Of a stretch of DNA of 49,416 nt, positions 18,673 through 25,341 are shown piece by piece; position 1 is the first letter of the stretch; each line of letters starts with the position of its first letter. Both the position numbers and the translations under genes were made by a program. The DNA comes from Sphingobacterium sp. Its GTDB lineage: Bacteria; Bacteroidota; Bacteroidia; Sphingobacteriales; Sphingobacteriaceae. A model generated the notes under the pieces. The model was not told the origin of the DNA. It worked only from the letters and a program-made list of their open reading frames with translations, and did no database searches. The stretch spans positions 1 through 49,416 of the forward strand of contig JAITLV010000065.1 in assembly GCA_031277685.1 (NCBI GenBank), written 5' to 3'.

Positions 18673-19153
18673 GCTATCCTCTTCTCTATCTATATATTGC
18701 ATAAGTTTTAAAATACCGAAGGTTCAAAAGTTTGTCAAACAGCAGTTATAACACAAATAACTATTAATCAGTCAGATAAAATACACATCTTATTTTAAGA
18801 TTCGACACGTTGTTAGACACCATATTACTGTAGTCGTCGCGCTAGACTATCCTTATACAAAGAAATAACGCAGATTTATTCAGAGCGTATAATCGCATTC
18901 TTTATGTATCTATATGAAATATTTGTTTTACACCGATGTACATAAACGGTACTGGAAGAGATGAACAAATTGGTCGGAACTCAAGCGCAAGCAGATAGGC
19001 GAAGCTATTTATTCATAAATTCGATTTGATAGATGCAGAGATACATCTTAAATATACCTATATTTATCATGAGGTCTTTTCCCGCTTCTTAGCGTCAATA
19101 CCAAAACTTGTAAAAAATATTGAATAAAATTGCTCCAACAAGATTAGATATAC
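18673..19153. other. AT-rich spacer, possibly decayed coding DNA
   Basis: No intact gene. A 43-codon open tail without a start (18999-19127, plus strand, ending KLVKNIE then stop) and a nearby 22-codon ORF (18961-19029) in another frame look like protein sequence but are too short to identify. On the minus strand, TTTG plus 20 bases plus TATTTTAA (about 18703-18740) could be a weak promoter for the Fur-like gene. Confidence 0.3.
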
Positions 19154-20182
19154 ATGAAAAACACCAAAATCAACACTGGGATTTTAAGCTTTGGCATGTC
19201 TGGACGTGTCTTTCACGCACCGTTTATCCATACCAACCCAAATTTTAATTTAGTGGCCGTTGTAGAGCGATCTCACAAAACTGCGCAGAAACTCTACCCA
19301 GAAATCAAAAGTTATGATTCTGTCGCAAAATTGTTGGCCGATGATAGCATCACACTTGTCATCGTAAACACCCCCAATCATACCCATTTTGAACTCGCTG
19401 TAGAAGCTTTAAAAGCGGGGAAACATATTCTCCTTGAAAAACCCGCAGTTGAGAATTTGGCTCAATTTAACGAACTTATTGAAGTCAGTGAAAAAAGTGG
19501 GCGACAGATCTTCTTTTATCAAAACAGACGTTATGACAGCCATTTTCTTGACCTAAAAAAGGTTATCGAAGATGGTAGTCTTGGCAAACTGGCTGAAGTA
19601 TCTTTTCGATTTGACCGTTATAAGATGGAGCTGGGACAAAAATATTTCAAGGAAAACAACCAATATATTTCGAGTGGTCTTACCTATGACCTTGGCCCGC
19701 ATATAATAGATCAAGCGATTTCACTCTTTGGCAAACCATTGAAATTTAGCAAAACAACTTCGATCAATCGCCCCGGCTCACAGGTTGCAGATTACTTTCA
19801 TTATCATTTACATTATCCTGAGGGCTTAAATGTATTTCTGACAGGAAGTCTTGCCGTAGCCGAACCATTACCGGCTTTTGTCGTACATGGTACAAAAGGA
19901 AGTTTCATTAAAACGATGGCTGATGTGCAAGAACAACAGTTGATAGATGGTATGCTTCCCAATGATCCAGCTTACGGTCTGGAGCCCAAAGATAGCGCGG
20001 GAAAACTGGTGACCGTCGATAATGAAAATCAGAAACATATTTCTTATCTCCCCCCACACAAAGGAGATTATAATCATTTATTCAATGCCATTTATGAAAA
20101 TCTAACCAATGCTATTGAGTACCCAATTACCGTAGACCATATTCGGTGGCAAATTGAAATGCTAGCTGCAGAAAATACCTAA
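19154..20182 (+). CDS. Gfo/Idh/MocA family NAD(P)-dependent oxidoreductase
   Basis: A 342-residue sugar-type dehydrogenase. The N-terminal Rossmann domain begins with GILSFGMSGRVFHAPFI, a family variant of the glycine-rich loop. NTPNHTHFELAVEALKAGKH and the catalytic-site motif EKP in LLEKPAVEN follow. The C-terminal alpha/beta domain includes DLGPHIIDQAISLFG, with Asp and His that bind substrate. No signal peptide, so cytosolic, unlike the Tat-exported Bacteroidota members. The substrate is unknown; a sugar or polyol is likely. It is monocistronic, with a terminator 14 bases downstream. Confidence 0.92.
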   Translation: MKNTKINTGILSFGMSGRVFHAPFIHTNPNFNLVAVVERSHKTAQKLYPEIKSYDSVAKLLADDSITLVIVNTPNHTHFELAVEALKAGKHILLEKPAVENLAQFNELIEVSEKSGRQIFFYQNRRYDSHFLDLKKVIEDGSLGKLAEVSFRFDRYKMELGQKYFKENNQYISSGLTYDLGPHIIDQAISLFGKPLKFSKTTSINRPGSQVADYFHYHLHYPEGLNVFLTGSLAVAEPLPAFVVHGTKGSFIKTMADVQEQQLIDGMLPNDPAYGLEPKDSAGKLVTVDNENQKHISYLPPHKGDYNHLFNAIYENLTNAIEYPITVDHIRWQIEMLAAENT

Positions 20183-20195
20183 TAAAATATAAAAA

Positions 20196-20222
20196 AGCCA
20201 TCCCAGACATACCGGGATGGCT
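20196..20222 (+). terminator. Terminator after the Gfo/Idh gene
   Basis: AGCCATCCC pairs perfectly with GGGATGGCT around a 9-base loop, preceded by six A. Two more palindromes follow in the same convergent zone: TTAATATTG-C-CAATATTAA (20231-20249) and TATTAATTTTT/AAAAAATTAATA (20244-20273). The last can serve the minus-strand barrel gene. Confidence 0.8.
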
Positions 20223-20316
20223 CTCTCCTGTTAATATTGCCAATATTAATTTTTATGCATGAAAAAATTAATAGTTTAGCAAAGTCTTTCAAAACGGATA
20301 ATGCACTGAAATTCGT

Positions 20317-20901
20317 TTAAAATAATTCAAACTTATATCCCAGTTGATATTGTTCAATATCTGCGTTCCAATTATCAATAATATTGTTTGTTCTATTGAA
20401 TTTTCGGTATCGAAAATAGACCCGGCCTAGCTCTGCCCCCAAACTGTAGCCTGTTCGGGGTCTGCTACGAAATGCATTGTCCCCATTGTTCAGTTTATAA
20501 CGATCATCATTAAGCAAGAAGTTAAAATCCAAGCCGCCCATAATCGCTATTACACGGGTAAAGTTTACTTTCAGATATAATGGTACACTCATATATTCTA
20601 ATTTCCTTGTACCAGCGCCTATTCCATAAGCGCGTTGCGCCGTCTGGTCGTTATTACGAATTCGAATTAAATTATATGCGGGTTCAGCCTGCAACGCAAT
20701 ATTATCATTAAAATGATAAGTGAGATCCCCTCCGATCTGAAAACCCACGCGCTTACTGGAGCGGAATGCCACCCCATTTGTACCGGAAAGATTTCCCCCA
20801 GCCTTAATACTCATTCCCAACTGGGCTGATGCTTGATGTGAAGACAATAGTCCAAAAATTAATGTTACGGCAAAAACTAATTTCATTTTATTCATCGGCA
20901 T
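20317..20901 (-). CDS. Small outer-membrane beta-barrel protein (PorT/OMP_b-brl type)
   Basis: A 194-residue exported protein. Its signal peptide (KMKLVFAVTLIFGLLSSHQASAQ) ends at an AxA-type site before LGMSIKAGGNLSG. The mature part shows alternating polar/hydrophobic beta strands separated by turns and ends in an aromatic-terminated strand (YQLGYKFELF), as in 8-stranded outer-membrane barrels of Bacteroidota. The start could be 20901 or the second Met 6 bases later. The function is unknown. A direct repeat with LytTR-like spacing lies about 185 bases upstream. Confidence 0.8.
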   Translation of the reverse strand: MPMNKMKLVFAVTLIFGLLSSHQASAQLGMSIKAGGNLSGTNGVAFRSSKRVGFQIGGDLTYHFNDNIALQAEPAYNLIRIRNNDQTAQRAYGIGAGTRKLEYMSVPLYLKVNFTRVIAIMGGLDFNFLLNDDRYKLNNGDNAFRSRPRTGYSLGAELGRVYFRYRKFNRTNNIIDNWNADIEQYQLGYKFELF

Positions 20902-21083
20902 AAAATCTCATTTACGATTCCTGTATCCATTAACGATCCTCCCGATACAGCTGAGCTACACTTGAATGCTGGAAAATTCATCTTGAATAGAAATAGTCCG
21001 CTTTCAAAAAACCAACGTCCAAATCAAGTGGGATACTGCTTTGGAGTAAAGCTACAAGAAAAACAAATACGCACTGGCAAAAT

Positions 21084-21113
21084 TATACGAACTTCACGAT
21101 TTCATATACGAAC
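21084..21113 (-). promoter_or_regulatory. 9-bp direct repeat with LytTR-like spacing
   Basis: On the minus strand GTTCGTATA occurs twice, separated by 12 bases (21105-21113 and 21084-21092), a 21-base period. Tandem 9-bp sites at 12-13 base spacing containing GTTNRK are the pattern known for LytTR response regulators. The left flanks (CCT, GAA) match that consensus only partly. It lies upstream of the outer-membrane barrel gene. Regulatory role inferred. Confidence 0.4.
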
Positions 21114-21140
21114 AGGCAATTTAAGATTAAGCTCCCTGTT

Positions 21141-22025
21141 TCAGTTTCTATAAGCACTTGGCTCAATATGAATCATGACGTGACCGAGATCAGGGATATG
21201 TAAAGTCAAATAGTCTTTAAGCTTATGGGCCAGTGCGTGTCCAGCCCGCACAGTAATCTCACTGTCCACTATAGCGTGAAGATCCACATGATATTTTGTA
21301 CCTGATTTCCGAACATAACATTTCTCCGTTGCTTTTATACCTTCTACTTCCAGCGCATACCTTCTGATTTCCGCTATAACTTCCTCATAAACATTTTCAT
21401 CCATGATTTCTCCAAGAGCTGGTCTAAAGATATGATAGCAGTTATATAGAATAAATCCAGCCGCAAATAGCGCAGCATAATCATCCGCATTCTCATAGCC
21501 TTTACCTAACAACAGGGCAATAGAAATACCGATAAAAGCAGCTACAGAAGTAATTGCGTCACTACGGTGATGCCAGGCATCGGCTTTTAGGGAGGAACTA
21601 TTGGTTTCTCGGCTTTTTTTCATCACAATTCTGTATGAACTTTCTTTCCAGATAATGATCCCCCCAAGCACAAATAAAGTCCATGGTTTAGGAAGTTCAT
21701 GGGGGGTACCGATATTCGCAATACTTTCATATGCAATAATCGTAGCTGATACGATCAGAAAACCAACAACAATAAAAGTAATGAGTGGCTCAACCCTGCC
21801 ATGACCGTAGGGATGGTTTTCATCAGCCGGTCGCTGGGCATACTTTAATCCCAAAAGAACTAAAAATGAAGAAAAAATATCCGCAGTCGACTCAATTGCA
21901 TCTGCTATAAGCGCATATGAATTTCCAAAAAAACCAGCAAGCCATTTAAGTAGAGCCAATACTGTATTTCCAATAATACTGAAATAGGTCGTTTTGACTG
22001 CTGTTTGATCTTTAAGTTGGGACAT
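21141..22025 (-). CDS. Cation diffusion facilitator (CDF) metal exporter
   Basis: A 294-residue inner-membrane metal/proton antiporter with six helices and a C-terminal cytosolic ferredoxin-like domain. Metal-site motifs are SYALIADAIESTAD in helix 2, HPYGHGRVEPL in the loop 2-3, and DAWHHRSDAIT in helix 5. The C-terminal domain has His-containing strands (KYHVDLHAIV, HVMIHIEPS). Likely substrates are Zn, Fe or Mn; a helix-5 H..D and helix-2 D..D pair would suit Zn. It is divergent from the Crp/Fnr gene, sharing a 143-base spacer. Confidence 0.93.
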   Translation of the reverse strand: MSQLKDQTAVKTTYFSIIGNTVLALLKWLAGFFGNSYALIADAIESTADIFSSFLVLLGLKYAQRPADENHPYGHGRVEPLITFIVVGFLIVSATIIAYESIANIGTPHELPKPWTLFVLGGIIIWKESSYRIVMKKSRETNSSSLKADAWHHRSDAITSVAAFIGISIALLLGKGYENADDYAALFAAGFILYNCYHIFRPALGEIMDENVYEEVIAEIRRYALEVEGIKATEKCYVRKSGTKYHVDLHAIVDSEITVRAGHALAHKLKDYLTLHIPDLGHVMIHIEPSAYRN

Positions 22026-22168
22026 ATCAATATTGTTGTGATCTTATACGAAGATAACACTTTTATAGTCAACCCTAAAGAAAGTATATGATTCAATGTT
22101 GTGACATATTATCAAAAGTTTTCAATAATTTTAGTTAAGATTATTTTGACTTAATATTTTTACCAGCA

Positions 22169-22753
22169 ATGCATAACATCATCAATGAATACGCCAAGTT
22201 TGGCCCCTTATTTTTAGTCGATGAAAAACATTATGCTGAGTTTTGTAGTCACCTAAAATTGGTAACCTATAAAAAATCAGATTTCTTTCTGAAAGAGGGC
22301 GAGAAATGTCAATACCTCGGTTTCCTAAAGGCCGGATTTATGCGAACATTTTATATCAACAATGGTGGTGAAGACGTAACCTTCAATTTCCATTTTGACA
22401 ACTACTTCTTTACCGATTACGAAAGTATCCTGTGTAACAGCAAGTCCCGTATGAATATTAAAGCAGTAACTGATGCTGAAGTACTGCTTTTACACAAAGA
22501 AGATCTGCAAAAACTCTATCAGAAAGATACATACTGGCAGGAATTTGGCCGAAAGATGACCGAAGTCATCTATTTAGGAGCGAAAAGAAGAATTGAAGAA
22601 TTGTTGTATTACTCCCCAGAAATACGCTATAATAATCTGCTCGCTGAAAACCCACAGATATTTCAGCTGGTTGCTCAAAAACATATTGCCAGCTACCTCG
22701 GAATTAAACCACCATCACTAAGTAGAATCCGTCGAAGAATTTTAAAACGTTAA
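22169..22753 (+). CDS. Crp/Fnr family transcriptional regulator
   Basis: A 194-residue regulator. Residues of about 25-120 form a cyclic-nucleotide-binding-type beta roll (KEGEKCQYLGFLKAGFMRTF and FNFHFDNYFFTDYES). A dimerisation helix and C-terminal HTH follow (FQLVAQKHIASYLGIKPPSLSRIRRRI). The HTH is the short Bacteroidota form. No Fe-S Cys cluster is seen, so it is not an Fnr-type oxygen sensor. It is followed after 61 bases by an alpha/beta hydrolase on the same strand, a pairing often seen where the regulator controls its neighbour. Two palindromes lie in that gap. Confidence 0.9.
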   Translation: MHNIINEYAKFGPLFLVDEKHYAEFCSHLKLVTYKKSDFFLKEGEKCQYLGFLKAGFMRTFYINNGGEDVTFNFHFDNYFFTDYESILCNSKSRMNIKAVTDAEVLLLHKEDLQKLYQKDTYWQEFGRKMTEVIYLGAKRRIEELLYYSPEIRYNNLLAENPQIFQLVAQKHIASYLGIKPPSLSRIRRRILKR

Positions 22754-22789
22754 CTTAAGTTAATATGTTTAATAGCAACTTAAACATAT
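22750..22789. promoter_or_regulatory. Two palindromes between the crp-like gene and the hydrolase
   Basis: TTAACTTAAGTTAA (22750-22763) is a perfect 14-bp palindrome that includes the regulator's stop codon. It is followed immediately by a perfect 10-bp inverted repeat, ATATGTTTAA and TTAAACATAT, separated by 7 bases (22763-22789). They are AT-rich and without a T tail, so operators of the adjacent Crp/Fnr regulator seem more likely than a terminator (inference). Confidence 0.45.
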
Positions 22790-22814
22790 ATTTATTCTAT
22801 AAACTTCAACGAAT

Positions 22815-23510
22815 ATGGGAAATCAAAATGTAACAATTATTTTAGTTCATGGAGCCTGGGGAGACGGGTCCCATTGGCGACATGTTATTGCTAATCTTCA
22901 CGCGGAGGGATATACAGTTCGCAGTGTACAAAATCCGCTTACATCAGCTCAAGACGATATTCAAAAGACTATAGATTTGATTGACCAACAATCGGGTCAT
23001 GTTATTTTGGTCGGGCACTCTTATGGTGGAGCAGTAATATCCACCGCAGGACATCATGAAAAAGTCGTTGGCTTGGTGTATATTGCTGCTTTTGCACCTG
23101 ACAAAGGTGAGAGTCTAGTCGGTATTTTCAGTCGTAGAGAGCAACCTTCAGGTGCTGCTAATATTATTCCGGATGAAAAAGGATTTTTATGGATCAAATA
23201 TGACAAATTCCATGAGAGCTTCGCCCAGGATTTAGATGAAAACGACGCTATAGCCATGTCTTTAGCTCAGAAACCAACTCATGGGAGTATTTTTGCCGCT
23301 GAAGCAGCAGAACCGGCCTGGAAAACAAAACCCAGTTGGTACCAAGTCTCAGACAACGATCATATGATTCCACCAGCAACACAAAAAGAAATGGCGGAAC
23401 GGATCAAAGCACAAAAAACGATTCATTTAGCAGCCAGTCACGCTTCTCTAGCTACACATCCAAACGAAATTACCGCTTTAATCAAAGAGGCTGTAAATGC
23501 CCTGTCTTAA
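22815..23510 (+). CDS. Alpha/beta hydrolase, esterase-like
   Basis: A 231-residue cytosolic hydrolase related to the salicylate-esterase/EstC-like group. The oxyanion loop is LVHGAWGDGSHW, the nucleophile Ser is in VGHSYGG near residue 70, and the catalytic His is probably in AASHASL near residue 217. A lid/cap is present between them, and YQVSDNDHMIPP carries the likely Asp. Full length for the group. It lies behind the Crp/Fnr gene and two palindromes, and ends before a long terminator. The substrate is unknown. Confidence 0.9.
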   Translation: MGNQNVTIILVHGAWGDGSHWRHVIANLHAEGYTVRSVQNPLTSAQDDIQKTIDLIDQQSGHVILVGHSYGGAVISTAGHHEKVVGLVYIAAFAPDKGESLVGIFSRREQPSGAANIIPDEKGFLWIKYDKFHESFAQDLDENDAIAMSLAQKPTHGSIFAAEAAEPAWKTKPSWYQVSDNDHMIPPATQKEMAERIKAQKTIHLAASHASLATHPNEITALIKEAVNALS

Positions 23511-23523
23511 AAAATTAAAACAT

Positions 23524-23574
23524 AATGTACAAAAGGCTGAGTAGATTTAATAGCTACGCAGCTTTTTGTACATT
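23524..23574. terminator. Long bidirectional terminator
   Basis: AATGTACAAAA pairs with TTTTGTACATT, and inside it GCTG.GTAG pairs with CTAC.CAGC. The stem is of about 20 bp with two mismatches and a loop of about 8. It sits between the convergent hydrolase and TlpA genes. Confidence 0.78.
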
Positions 23575-23596
23575 ATATTGCTATGCGTATGAACCG

Positions 23597-24157
23597 CTAA
23601 TTTGCCTTTATGAGTTCCTCTAAAGCCTTTGCCATCGCTGGATCCGCATAATCTCTACTTCCCTCTAAACGTTCTACAATCTGTCCGTTCTTATCCAGAA
23701 TAACTGTTGTGGGAATTGACTGCCCTAAAAACTCTGCAGGAATATCTCCGGCAGGTGTGTATAACGGTAAATCGTAATGATTCTTTTCCATAAATGCTGA
23801 CGATTGATCAATATCATTATCTACATCGACCATAATGAATTCAATATTTTTATTCCCCTTGAATCCCTGTCTCAATGCGTTGATAGATGGCATTTCATGT
23901 ATACAAGGGGGACACCAAGTGGCCCAAAAATTGATAAATACGACCTTTCCCTTTAATGAATTTAACGTGACAACATTACCTGCCTTATCTTTAAAGGAAA
24001 CATCAGTAACTTTCGGTACTTCAATATCTTTTACGACTTGTTCTTTTTCTGCCTTAGCCTTACCACTTTCGCTAGAATTTCCACAGGCATTTAATGCGCC
24101 GACCGCAATAATAAAAAGTCCAATCCCAGCTGCTATTCGATTAAATTTTATATTCAT
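23597..24157 (-). CDS. TlpA-like thioredoxin lipoprotein
   Basis: A 186-residue periplasmic lipoprotein: signal with lipobox LNAC (Cys25), then a thioredoxin fold with FINFWATWCPPC as the redox motif and the cis-Pro region QSIPTTV. TlpA/ResA-like proteins reduce disulfides, for example in cytochrome c maturation or for other envelope proteins. The CPPC motif is typical of this branch. It ends at the long bidirectional terminator. It is placed next to copper genes, but they are separate units. Confidence 0.92.
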   Translation of the reverse strand: MNIKFNRIAAGIGLFIIAVGALNACGNSSESGKAKAEKEQVVKDIEVPKVTDVSFKDKAGNVVTLNSLKGKVVFINFWATWCPPCIHEMPSINALRQGFKGNKNIEFIMVDVDNDIDQSSAFMEKNHYDLPLYTPAGDIPAEFLGQSIPTTVILDKNGQIVERLEGSRDYADPAMAKALEELIKAN

Positions 24158-24300
24158 AATTATAGATAAATTGCTTTTATACTTTACATCCTCGATTTAT
24201 TGAATTATCTTCTTTCATCCTACCGCCCCCTCAACTATATAAAAGTTTTAAGGAAACCGACATGGCTTAATAATGTAGGTGAAACGTTAAAAAAAGCATA

Positions 24301-24696
24301 TTAAATACGGAGTTTTCGATATTGAAGAAATATGGGCAGTGTCTCCACAGTCCACAAACGATTATATAATATTGGGGACCATCGCAAACATTCAACTATA
24401 CGAAACGGATAGGACAATAACCGGCTTAGTATCTCATCCGGCAAAAGTACGCTCAGTTGTTCAGAAACAACTCTGGCAGAACCATTGTCTATCGGGTCGC
24501 TACACCGCTCCAAAGTGTTTGTTACAGGAACCGTCTGATTCGATCGTCCCGTTTGACTGGTATTACTTTCTAAGCCAACAAAATTTCTTATACTACTTTT
24601 TATGGGGCAGGACGTCAGCAATACAGCCATAAACATTACCAAAAGAGTAATATGTCGACCGTAATTCCTGAAAACGCAAGATCTAATGCAACCCAT
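24301..24696 (-). CDS. Small lipoprotein of unknown function
   Basis: A 131-residue putative lipoprotein. The positive n-region (RNYGRH), hydrophobic stretch and lipobox LTSC at Cys30 are followed by PIKSSIRNFVGLE, a beginning I associate with small Bacteroidota lipoproteins found near metal efflux genes. The mature protein is polar with two more Cys. A later Met (24636) would leave too short a signal peptide, so the ATG at 24696 is preferred. A near-consensus promoter ends 6 bases before it, suggesting a very short leader. The same DNA read on the other strand also has an open frame; I prefer this strand for its lipobox. Confidence 0.6.
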   Translation of the reverse strand: MGCIRSCVFRNYGRHITLLVMFMAVLLTSCPIKSSIRNFVGLESNTSQTGRSNQTVPVTNTLERCSDPIDNGSARVVSEQLSVLLPDEILSRLLSYPFRIVECLRWSPILYNRLWTVETLPIFLQYRKLRI

Positions 24697-24702
24697 TAAT
24701 GG

Positions 24703-24733
24703 CTAAAGTAAGCTTATTTACGCAAGCACGCAA
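24703..24733 (-). promoter_or_regulatory. Candidate promoter of the small lipoprotein gene
   Basis: On the minus strand TTG (24731-24733), 20 bases, then TACTTTAG (24703-24710), one base off TAnnTTTG. The -33 element is part of a tandem CTTGCGT repeat (24720-24735), with a third copy inside the gene start (24674-24680). Confidence 0.4.
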
Positions 24734-25020
24734 GTAGACACAGCTATTTATTTATTCTAGACCCTACGCCTATCCCAAACTTCTACCTTGCATCAATACC
24801 TATTTTAAAGATAAGCCATATCCATAATAAAATTTATTCTATTCGGCGCTTTAGTACAATCTGCAAGTACTTTTCGAATTGAAAGTAAAACCAATAGAAT
24901 CTTGTGACAGGGTCAGTAAATTCTCTCCTTTTAAAAGTAGACAAAACCACTAACAATCAAACGTTTAAGTTTGAATTATTTTTAAAGAAAATCATCAAAC
25001 TTCTCCTGTCTTATCAATGT
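24734..25020. other. Spacer with no recognised feature
   Basis: No gene, tRNA or strong palindrome seen. It separates the small lipoprotein from the copper operon terminator. Confidence 0.6.
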
Positions 25021-25052
25021 AAAAAGTCGTCCGTTAGAGTGGACGACTTTTT
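25021..25052 (-). terminator. Terminator of the copA-copZ operon
   Basis: AAAAAGTCGTCC and GGACGACTTTTT are perfect 12-bp arms around an 8-base loop, 20 bases after the copZ-like stop on the minus strand. Confidence 0.92.
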
Positions 25053-25071
25053 ACAAATCCCTATGGTCAAT

Positions 25072-25293
25072 CTAGGCTAAATGAGGAGCTGCAATGAACC
25101 CTTTTCTTTTGATAATTTCAATGACTTCTTCTTCAGAAATACCATTCGATTTTACCGTAAGAATTTTATCACTATTTGACGTATCTATACTCCATTCACA
25201 GATACCCTCCGCATTGTCTAAATCAGCACTTACTTTGGATACACATCCACCACAGTTGAGGTTCGTTTTGAATTGAATATTTTTGTTTTCCAT
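25072..25293 (-). CDS. copZ: Copper chaperone CopZ-like (HMA domain)
   Basis: A 73-residue single heavy-metal-associated domain. The metal loop is NLNCGGC (CxxC near residues 14-17), and the beta-alpha-beta-beta-alpha-beta pattern fits the ferredoxin-like HMA fold. It would carry Cu(I) in the cytosol and pass it to the ATPase encoded 48 bases upstream. The CGGC loop lacks the Met of the classic MxCxxC, and Leu stands before Asn. Terminator directly downstream. Confidence 0.88.
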   Translation of the reverse strand: MENKNIQFKTNLNCGGCVSKVSADLDNAEGICEWSIDTSNSDKILTVKSNGISEEEVIEIIKRKGFIAAPHLA

Positions 25294-25341
25294 GTTATTT
25301 AATTTTAATGTTATAAATTATATTATTTTTCTGCCAATTAT

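Noticed and set aside
24339..24632. 97-codon plus-strand frame opposite the small lipoprotein
   Set aside because: No signal or domain; the minus strand has a proper lipobox.
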